Shown in pieces: positions 24,956 through 34,136 of a stretch of DNA of 64,000 bases (positions are counted from its first letter, which is position 1; each line of letters begins with the position of its first letter). The stretch spans positions 2,773,001 through 2,837,000 of the forward strand of contig NC_134031.1 of assembly GCF_964204645.1 (NCBI RefSeq). Direction: 5' to 3'. Source of the DNA: Tubulanus polymorphus (taxonomy: Eukaryota > Nemertea > Palaeonemertea > Tubulaniformes > Tubulanidae). A program made the translations under genes and the position numbers. A model generated the notes under the pieces. It was not told where the DNA came from. It made no database searches and saw only the letters and a program-made list of their open reading frames with translations.

Positions 24956-25918
24956 TTATCTTTTCACTATTCGGAGCAGCTCTTCGCGAAATGACTTCAA
25001 ATTCACGATATATATGAAAAAATTTACAGCGCTGTTTGTGATCATTAGAACGCCCCCAATAAGACGCATTAAATGTCTTATTTGATTTGGTAAATGTCTC
25101 ATATAGTCGCCCGATTTGTCAACCAAATCGTATATCATATTGGGTGCGTTCAATACGAAAAAAGCTATGATTATGCAAATTAGATTGCGTACGCATCTGC
25201 GTTCCTGTTCGGAAGTGTTCATATTTTTGAAGTGGACATCTCGTCTGGCGAACTGAATGGCGATCAAAATTGTAGAAAATATAAAACCGATCCAAGGAAT
25301 AATAGTCATCATTATGTACGAATAGATTATGATTAGTTGCGCTATCATTTCTGAACTTGTGCTTGTTTGGCAGTTCTTTAAGCCATGTCCGATGGTTTTG
25401 ATTTGGAAAGTGACGCCCTGCGCGCTTTCTGTGATGGCGTAATAAACGAGAACTGATATAACGACATTCCGGCGTCGAGTCCGAGTTACCAGTCTCCCGA
25501 CATCCAAAGGAACCAGTACCGCCATACTACGCTCCATGGCGAAACATAACAGAATCCACGAAGAGCTTTTGATTCCGAAATTGATGAGCACCATGCCCAG
25601 TTTGCACGTGACTTCATTCACGGCGTAGAACACGTAACGGCCATGGGCGTCGCCGGCCACGATGTAAATTCGTTCCAGGGACTTCAACGAAAAACTAATG
25701 ACGAAAATCGAATCAGAGAAAGCTAGCGGTATGAGATACTGGAAGGTGCACGCGTCTAACGTGTGACGCAAACGAAATAGAATGACAATAGACAGTAAAC
25801 TCCCCGTAACACCAGTCACCATACAGGAATAGATGTAAATATTGAACGCGTACCAAACACCATTCTGCCACACTGGATTAGCCGTGACGTTGTCATCTGT
25901 CGAGTTTCTATCAGTCAT
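24956..25918 (-). CDS. Rhodopsin-family G-protein-coupled receptor, neuropeptide type
   Basis: Intronless open frame of 320 residues with seven hydrophobic segments. The N terminus has N-glycosylation sites (NST, NVT). A cysteine at the top of TM3 (EVTCKLG) and one in extracellular loop 2 (LKNCQTS) can form the usual disulfide. The TM3 end reads MERS in place of DRY. TM6 ends FFVLNAP, and TM7 reads NSAVNFFIY, with phenylalanine where NPxxY has proline. The NxxVNF-IY form is common in FMRFamide-type peptide receptors of invertebrates, so a peptide ligand is likely, but the ligand cannot be named. The C-terminal tail is very short (LKSFREELLRIVKR). ATG at 25918 is the first methionine in frame. 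The gene is flanked on both sides by copies of a duplicated non-coding segment. Confidence 0.85.
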   Translation of the reverse strand: MTDRNSTDDNVTANPVWQNGVWYAFNIYIYSCMVTGVTGSLLSIVILFRLRHTLDACTFQYLIPLAFSDSIFVISFSLKSLERIYIVAGDAHGRYVFYAVNEVTCKLGMVLINFGIKSSSWILLCFAMERSMAVLVPLDVGRLVTRTRRRNVVISVLVYYAITESAQGVTFQIKTIGHGLKNCQTSTSSEMIAQLIIIYSYIMMTIIPWIGFIFSTILIAIQFARRDVHFKNMNTSEQERRCVRNLICIIIAFFVLNAPNMIYDLVDKSGDYMRHLPNQIRHLMRLIGGVLMITNSAVNFFIYIVNLKSFREELLRIVKR

Positions 25919-26534
25919 CTCCCTGAGTGTATATGAACTGCGATTCCAGTTTACGTAATTATCACTAACAGGAATTTATTTAAACCTACTACAAAAAATC
26001 CGCATTTCTTAAAATTCAGATCTAATTAGTAACCAAACCAGTTTGCATTCGAATCCGAAGCTGTGCATTCAAATTGCCGTTATAGCGCATGTAGAAATTG
26101 TAAGATATTCTAACATGTATTTCACAATCAGTTCATTACAAATTGTTTCACCTGAGGAAAAACTCTCTGTGGACACTCAGATTCCACTATGTCCACCATT
26201 TTGAACCCGTTATCGCTGCTTCGCGTCATTCTCTGTTTATTATATTGTTAATTCGGGCATGAAAGTGGAGATTTCTAACGACCAACATCATTGGTTAGAG
26301 GTCGTTATAACGAGGTTCCAATATATTAATAATTGTTTTGTGAAAGGAAAATGTAATTTAATGGACTTAGGTTAAATTTGCTGAATTATTTGAGTTTGTT
26401 TGACGTGAAAAACTGTTACTCTAAAACGCTAGTAAAAGCTGCTCTCTATAGATTGTAAATTGCTATAGAGCAGTTTGTATTAGCTTGAAATAGTTGAATA
26501 TTTCCTATTTGAAAACAGGGATGGCCAGATCCGA

Positions 26535-26644
26535 AGGTCCAGTTCCACAGTTCTGAGTTAAGATTTGACCCTGGGTTAAAACATTGAAAATGAACTAACT
26601 TTATCTCAGAGTTAACTCTAACTCACAACTGTGGAACTGGGTCC
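26535..26644. repeat. Palindromic MITE-like element (GGTTCCACAG family)
   Basis: GGTCCAGTTCCACAGTTCTG on the left and CAACTGTGGAACTGGGTCC on the right are inverse copies around a core containing TTGAAAATGAACTAA. It is inserted at the end of the duplicated segment downstream of the GPCR gene's 5' side. Confidence 0.75.
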
Positions 26645-27051
26645 TGAGCATTTACTTTCGTGGTAAACTGTTTAGTGTTGTAAAAACTGATCGGTTTACA
26701 AGGGAAATCCTATATGACGAGGCGCGATAGTATAAAAAAGAGTTCTATCTAATTAGCTCTCCAGGCCACCAGAAATATACCTTCTACCGCTGTGTGACTT
26801 GGGTGACATTATTCGTGTTATTTACCTAAAGTTATTACAACATCAGTTTTTAAAATACTTCACAGTATTTCTTGATATGAACTTCGCAGCATGAAGAAAC
26901 CCACGAAAGATCATTCACAATCTTTTAATTCGCTGTTTCCAATTCAGACGATAACAAAGAATTTGAAAGAATTTGCTGACGATTCTTCTGCGAGACGAAA
27001 ACTCAAATACTAGTACTGGGAGGTGCTGTTAACTATATTCAACGTAGAGAA

Positions 27052-27342
27052 CTACAACATATATGCGTACGACCCTGTCGCCTGTGGGAAAAACAAGTGT
27101 TTGTGTTCACGTGATCGCAGAATGTTGTTAATCCGGTAAATGTTTTTCCATGAATCGTCACTCACGGTACATTTATCATTTAGCGTCGTCTGCAATCTGG
27201 TGCGTCTCGCTTCTGCGTTATAGTAAATCGATTCATGAAAAAATCGTTTCATGAAAAACAATTCCGTGATCATCACGCGCAATGCGTCATTGTCCATCAA
27301 TGTGACCTTTACTTCAGTTAGCCTCTTAGAGCTCGAGGTCAT
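27052..27342 (-). CDS. Possible small protein of unknown function
   Basis: A 96-residue open frame with mixed, protein-like composition (e.g. DDSWKNIYRINNILR). No domain, signal peptide, splice partners or homologue is recognised. It could be a single-exon gene, an exon of an unseen gene or a chance frame. Confidence 0.22.
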   Translation of the reverse strand: MTSSSKRLTEVKVTLMDNDALRVMITELFFMKRFFHESIYYNAEARRTRLQTTLNDKCTVSDDSWKNIYRINNILRSREHKHLFFPQATGSYAYML

Positions 27343-27791
27343 TCATGGACGTATCTAGTTTATACGTCCATGCTACGACGCACTGGTCATAGAAAGCAGG
27401 GAAGTCTCCCTGTAGAAAGAATGCATTTGTTTCCAGTTTGTTACGTAATATGTTTACAGAACACACTATATCGCATTTTCAACGCAATTTGTGTAGGAAA
27501 TAACAAAAATCGGCAATTGACCGCGGCAATCAAAAATTACTTCCAACGCGGCTGGTCAATTACTATAATCAATTCACATAATACATATAATTGTGTGAAA
27601 ATGCTGGGCCTCTTTTCCAGGGTCCGTGCTGAATCAACTGGAGGTAACCAAACCCTGGAGGATGAGTAACTGACAAGGCTTACACAATATTTGGCGGTGC
27701 CTAACCTTGAAGTAGGGAATTCCACGATGAAGCGCCTCCTCTGATATAGATCAATAATTCCAGAAAAAATGAAGATTGGTATCGTTCATAC

Positions 27792-27797
27792 TTTATT
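27792..27797 (-). terminator. Candidate poly(A) signal of glutamine synthetase
   Basis: Plus-strand TTTATT, reading AATAAA on the minus strand, about 660 nt after the glutamine synthetase stop. No nearer canonical hexamer was found. Confidence 0.35.
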
Positions 27798-28457
27798 CAT
27801 CTGTTAACGAGATTGTCGTATATAATATATTTCGTTAGAACCAACGACGACATATTTTGCCATCGTCCGCGTTTAACTCCGGTTAAACCAAAAATATCGA
27901 AACGAACTTCGAGGATTAAATACATTATATAAATACTATTTTTCATTTTAATTCAAACACGTTACACTGATACACGCACACAGACTTTCGAGAGAGACGA
28001 TTAAACAAACAATTTAATTAAAAGAAACATTCTTCACACTTTACCATTTAGCAGATCAATTTCCGCGCAGGAATAAAGAGTATATACTTAGTATATTAAC
28101 ATTTCATGTAATTATATCACGTGGTTATATCCGCGATTAACTATAGCGGATTGAGCGAGAAAGAAGTAAAATAAGTACCGGTTTTTATGAAATATATGTA
28201 CAATATGTAAACGTTATTTTCAAAAATAAAACTCGAATTTCAATATTTTTTCGTTAAAGGATTCAGCATTAGTGAGAAACAACGGAAAACGTGTATAAGG
28301 ACGAACGCGCTATGTAGTGTGGCAAAATATAGTTTATGATCAGCCCACTAGGGGGTGCTTGTGTCAATTATTGCCATCACCCCTATCGTCACTGAAACAT
28401 GACTGTTTTATCTATATTCTCGGGATGGAAGTTTAAATGCTTCGTTTTAGTTTTAGT

Positions 28458-31400
28458 TCACTCGTTGAGAACGCACGTTCGAACCAGCGCCTCGGTGACC
28501 GAGTACGGATCGCAGTTTGAAGACGGTCGTCTGTCCTCGAAGTATCCGAAGCCGTCTGCCATCACTTGACGCGGGATTCTGATGCTGGCTCCGCGGTTAG
28601 CGACGCCGGCCGAGAAATCGTGTATACTCGATGTTTCGTGGGCGCCAGTAAGACGACGTTCATTGTCTTTACCCTCGTTCGGGTCGTAAGCTTTTATGTG
28701 GCGCATGTGTTGCCTCGACAGGCGATCAATGGCAGTTTCGATGACACTGAAATAAATCAAAATCAACCAGCTCTATCAGTCTACAAATTCGATTTAAATG
28801 TTTTCTTTTCATAAATAAAACTTTCCGTCAAAACGAACAATCCATTCTGCTAACGTCGGAAACAAACTAAGTTTATAACTTTGATAGCCCTGGATCAGTC
28901 GTCCACGAAAGAAAGGAATATGTGTCACTGAATTACGATCAAGTGTCGATGAAGTACATAATTTTCAGGGACCGGGCTCGCGTAACGACCGAACCTTGAC
29001 CCACGCTTTCATATCCAGGGTCGACCAACCCACGTAGCTAAACCCTGGAGTGCTCCCGGAACTCGTGATAATGACGAAGCCTTCCGGGAAGCAGCTAAAT
29101 GATTAATTAAGTACGTACTGGGTCAAGGGTTTGTGTGTAATATCACACATGTAAGTAACAAATACACGTGTAGATAATAGATCCAGGGTCGGGTTGTGTG
29201 GGTTTATTGTGTTTACGTCACGCGGAAAGAGCGGTATATTTACGATATTTAACCATCCAGGACCCACATACGATAAATCAACGTTTCAATAATCACCTGA
29301 TGCCACCGGCTTCTTTCGACCTCATTTCCAGCGTCGAGAAGTTAGTGTGAGCTCCGGCGCCGTTCCAATCACCTTCCATCGGTTTCGGGTCCAACGTGGC
29401 GCAGACGCCGAAATCTTCGGTGACTCGGTGTAACAGGAATCGTGACATCCACAGATGATCGCCCATCTCGATACCTTCGCATGGCCCAACTTGGAACTCC
29501 CACTAAACAGATAACAACAACGCATTATTTTCATTTCTTTCTCTCTTCATATGACAGATTCTTTTTTGTCTTCGGCCAACACAATATGCGTAGACCCCAA
29601 GATGTGCCCTCCCCCGCAGAGCATTCAGTTGACGCAATCCCTAGTCTCACCAGGACTGTCGTGACAGCTGTAGGGAGTGTATTCAGCACCTGGTGCAGAG
29701 CAAGTTGAATGGGTTTTTATTGCGACCAAAATTCATTCATTATTTGCAGCGGTCTATCGACCTAATTTCGTATCGCGCTCGCTAACGAAATTGTCGATCT
29801 GGGGCCAGGTGCTCTAAGCTCGTTTTAAAATGTCTAATGTTTTTAAATGATAAAATATCATTGTTTGTAATTAAATGCTTATGTTATAGCTAGGAATAAC
29901 AGATGGGTCGTTAGGGCATCACGCATAGCTACGTTGAAATAGCTATATTGAAATCTTCTCAACCAAAACAATAAAAGGGGTTGCTACGTATGGGAAATAT
30001 TGCAAGACGCGGATTTTTTCTCGAAATTACCTGCGCTGGCATTACTTCTGCATTAGTACCGGCGATTTTAATACCGGCGTATAAACACGCCCGGTAGTGC
30101 GCCTCGACGATGTCCCTTCCGTGCACCTTTCCAGTACCGACAGCGCAATAATAAGGCCCTGCAAATGGCAAATAAACACGATTAATTATAAATGTTTATA
30201 AATAGATGCGAATTATTGAGTGGTTACTTGTAAACGGTTGAGCACAAAGGATTGCGGAATATAAATTATTCAATTCGGGTTAATCTATATAAGTACATCC
30301 AGCATTGTTCTTGTGACAAATATAGAAATATCCCAAATTTATGAAACAGACATAATGTGACCTATGTGAAAGACCTTTCCAGGCACCAGTTACCATAAAT
30401 ATTCACGTTAACTACACGAATTTCGAAATGAAGTATTGTAATATCGTTCGTCGGTCCGTTTTTAAATCGGAACCAGTTTGAACGAGGTACGAACACAAAA
30501 ACCAACCCCGATCACAGTTTATTTTGTTCAAAATAATGAGAAATGGACGTCGACCCAGAAACTCTATTTACAGAGTACAAAGGATAAGAGTTTATGGCAC
30601 ACAAAAATGTCATAAATCTTACGCACGAACAATACTAAACGTTTCTGATATTTTTGTACATGATGTTACATCATGTTAATTTATTACTGTAATACTAAGC
30701 GTCATGGATATAAACCAAGCGATTTTTTCTCAAAGGTAGGTCAAGGTCACGCGAATGACAGGAAATCGTATATCAAACTATCAACAACGAGGCCTTCAGA
30801 AGCGTATGGAATAGGAACGGTGATGGAAAAAATCTTAGTAAATCTTATTATCAAATTTCTCTGCATTACCTTGTGGCCCTGGGAAGCCATTTTTGGGCCA
30901 ACCGAACGGGTGCCCATCGACGTCCATCAACGTGTATTCTTGTTCAATACCGAACCAAGGTATCGACGCCGAAGCGCGGTCCATAACCTGCTTACAGTTT
31001 CTCCTTTTATTAGTGTCTACGGAAAAAAATTAGAGAACATTATTAATAGGTTCACTTGGCGTTACATTGGCGCCAGTAAAAATACAGAGTATAAGAACAC
31101 GTAGTTCACCTGTTGGTTGCCCGTTATATTTGAATGTTTCGCAGAGAATCAGTTTATTTTTGCCGCGACGGAACGGATCTTTAAATTCGGCTACAGGATG
31201 CAAGTAGACGTCCGAGTTAGAACCTTCGGCTTGGTACGTACTCGATCCATCGAAATTCCAGATGGGATAGTCTGAAAATAATCAGAACCAAGGGGTTGGC
31301 CATTGCAGGATCATTCTGTTTATGAAACAGTCACAAATTTTCGTCATTGATTGCATGATGCTTTCTCGTGCATCGCGTATGGTGAAGTAAAAGCTTTACA

Positions 31401-31693
31401 AAAGAAGTTTTCAAAATTAATTTTTGATCAAAAGATTTCCCCGCGTAAACCAAAATGTATATTACACCGATAGCATCTCATTTACGAAAATGCAATTACA
31501 GGGTGTTTTTGTTCTTACCGGATATCGATTTAGGTTCAAAATCTAATGTTTTCGTTTTACATCGAAGTCCTTCTCCAGTTCCGTCGATCCACACGTACAT
31601 AGCCTGGATGATGTCATCGGGCTGATCTAACGTGTAATAGTGGTTCAGCGTGCTTTTATCCAATAAGGATGCTGGTCGTATTTGCAGACTCAT
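28458..31693 (-). CDS. GLUL: Glutamine synthetase (type II, eukaryotic)
   Basis: Joins ammonia to glutamate using ATP. Six exons with consistent phases give a complete 368-residue protein, the normal animal length: 31693-31519, 31271-31110, 31016-30870, 30158-30031, 29502-29297, 28746-28458. Seen motifs are [20 protein letters not shown] (exon 2), [20 protein letters not shown] (exon 3), and GPYYCAVG and [13 protein letters not shown] (exon 4). The substrate loop ([18 protein letters not shown]) and [15 protein letters not shown] are in exon 5, and [10 protein letters not shown] in exon 6. All are hallmarks of the family and include the metal- and ATP-binding residues. The start at 31693 ([11 protein letters not shown]) matches family length. 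An upstream in-frame ATG at 31756 would add 21 residues (see findings). Downstream of the TATA box at 31772-31784. Confidence 0.97.
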
Positions 31694-31771
31694 TTTTGCG
31701 AATGTCGTCTGGCGTGTTGTTGTCAACTGTCGTTTATATCTAGCAATGAAGAACAATAGCCGACGCTTGGC

Positions 31772-31784
31772 TTTATATATATAC
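31772..31784 (-). promoter_or_regulatory. TATA box of glutamine synthetase
   Basis: On the minus strand the sequence reads CGTATATATATAAAG, a strong TATA element about 80 nt before the start codon at 31693. The expected transcription start, about 30 nt on (near 31745), gives a 5' leader of roughly 50 nt. Confidence 0.5.
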
Positions 31785-32112
31785 GAAAAGAATCGATATT
31801 CGTGGAATAAACTGTCAACTAGAAGGAACTGGTACCACTCTGACTCAGTCGTTCAAGGTTCTAATTTACTCAGTGCCGATCGAGGGACGCAGCTCTCGTG
31901 TTTTATGATAGTAGTAAACAATGAACGGGTTATCGCGAGGTAAACTTTCACATGATGTTGTTACGGAGGGGTAGCGCGTCCTTATAGCGAAATTAGAATT
32001 GGCCGTTCGCCAACGTTGGAAAGTAAAACCATCGGGATGACTGTGTGCGCACGTGGTTTTACGATGCTAGGTCGTTTACACTATGATAATGGAGTTGGAT
32101 ATGTCCCTTAAA

Positions 32113-32191
32113 AACAATTCCACAGTTGTGTGTTAACTCAAGTAGTTCATTTTCAATGAGCTAGCAGCTCAAAACTGCGTAACTGGTCCAG
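32113..32191. repeat. Short palindromic MITE-like element
   Basis: AATTCCACAGTTGTGTGTTA at the left faces CAAAACTGCGTAACTGGTCC at the right around TTCATTTTCAATGAG. A degenerate member of the GGTTCCACAG family. Confidence 0.55.
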
Positions 32192-32272
32192 GTTAAGAAG
32201 GCAGTCCGTAGAACCGGCCCGTAGATTATATTAGCAGATTTGAATAGCGTTGCTACGTCGAAAGCAATACGA

Positions 32273-32389
32273 GGGCCCACTTTCACAAAAAGTTAAAATG
32301 GATCGTTGACTTGTCCTCGTTGAAAACATGAAGTAACCAATAGCAATTACACCAAAAATTTTAGTTAAACTTTTCGTGAAACTGGGCCC
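32273..32389. repeat. Palindromic MITE-like element (GGGCCCA family)
   Basis: GGGCCCACTTTCACAAAAAG at the left is nearly the inverse of CTTTTCGTGAAACTGGGCCC at the right end. It resembles the copy at 23253-23364. Confidence 0.7.
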
Positions 32390-34136
32390 TGGAGTCAGGT
32401 TCAGACAATGCATGACTCTCGTTTAGTTCGCGATCATGCGATGGATCGGCGTCTAGCTTTTGCAAAAAATGCACACAGTTCGGCGAGGTCCCTTCGGAAA
32501 AAGAATGACTGGGACATGAATCGATGACTCATGAGTTCCGAAATCGAGTCGCGCATATCTTATACAGGTTTCCATTGTAAAGAAAATACAATTTTGTGTA
32601 ACTGATTTTTTTTTCAAAAAGAATCTAACGTATGTAACGTAGGAAGAATTATTTTTACAACGAGTTTAGGCTTAGGGAAATACAATATCCTACGCGTGCA
32701 ATATAATCGTCATTTTCACCGTATTTCTATAACATTGTTCTAAGTGCACTTGAAAATGAAAAATCCATTATCGACTCAGACTGTTAGTTCACCTTTTTCG
32801 TCACGCATATGAAATATTACACAACAATATTCTAGGTACATTGCGCGAATGTGTAGGGAAAATGTCGGTTTCTTGGCATCTGCATAAACAACGATTCAGC
32901 AATGATAACACACATTAATAATATACGTTCAGAATTATTATTATCTAAATAAAACGTTCATTACATAACGAATTGTACCGGTACGCCAGACAGAACACTC
33001 AGACAGAATTTGTGCATTGTGGGATTTCCGCGGGCGGGTATCGACCGACGATTAGGTAGTTTGGAGAAATATCATATTTTGTACCTGACCGACCTCATTA
33101 GAATGCCACCTTATCAGAACGGTTTTACTGTATATGTTAGAAATAAATTCAAAAGCTATTTTGAGTCGAGAAGATACACAATATCTATAGAAAAAGCTAT
33201 CATTGATTTTCTCCCTCTGACTTTCATTGTGTGATTGGGAAATCTATCGAGTCGGAGACGCAACCTGTTACAAATTTCTTGGAAAAAGAAGAATATATCT
33301 TTCATAACACGAGTTTGAAGTTGTTCATTCAATATTTCTATATCACATCTACATCCTCATCATCCGACCTCTCAAGAGGAAAACAAGATATTTAATTCAA
33401 GAATATAATTAACACTTTAATTAACTAGATCGACTCACTTGGATTGTCAATAAAAAGCACGTGTTTTATAGATTATTACAAAATAGAAATCATCTAATAC
33501 GAAACAAATTAAGTTAACGAATTTGAAGGGAAGAAAATGATAGCTTACCAATCTTAGAACCGGTCCGTTGTGTTACTTGTTATCAAGTGGCACCACAGTT
33601 GTTTTCCACGCTCACAACAGCTGCAGAGTCGCCGTGTTTACGATTTGTCAAGGCCGTTCGCTAGCGATTCTGTAATTGGTTGAACACTGGTGATCATGTG
33701 CGCAGTGCGACTGACTTCGTGGAATCATTTTTAATGATTCACGTGTGCGCGTCGTTGTCAAGTGGAATGGCGTCATAAGCGGAGAATGGCATGATGATGC
33801 AATAACCCGAAGGATCGGGGTCTGTTCGTGAGAGAGGAGCCAGAGATCTTCCTCAACGAGTGATCATTGTTAGCCTTGGTACTCGGGCTCTTTGGTACCT
33901 CTATGTGGGATGTATATGACAAAAAAAGAAATAATCATTATTTGGCCATCGTCTACGCGGATGCTATCCATATCCGGCTTTTAGTGTTGCTATATCCCTA
34001 TCCAGCTTTTAGTTATCTACTTTCATAAGTCCAAATCCAGATTTTACCCACTTTCATAACCGCGATTTAGTCGCAACTGTTTTGTTTACTTCCTGGTTCC
34101 GAGAAGTGTGCGTTACGTAAAGAATAGAATCTAAGA

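Larger units (their letters stand above)
25919..27791. other. Intergenic region with duplicated segment
   Basis: It contains the right copy of the segment that also lies downstream of the GPCR (26236-26530 here), followed by a palindromic MITE at 26535-26644. One uncertain open frame (27052-27342, minus) is listed separately. A short perfect inverted repeat, CATGGACGTA...TACGTCCATG, lies at about 27343-27371. Confidence 0.45.
31794..34136. other. Intergenic region between two divergent genes
   Basis: Separates glutamine synthetase (minus) from the PRXL2B-like gene (plus). Contains palindromic elements at 32113-32191 and 32273-32389. The rest, about 1.7 kb, shows no supported gene. Confidence 0.5.

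Noticed and set aside
24754-25017. 87-codon open frame on the plus strand overlapping the GPCR end
   Set aside because: Mostly antisense to the GPCR or in the duplicated repeat; no independent support.
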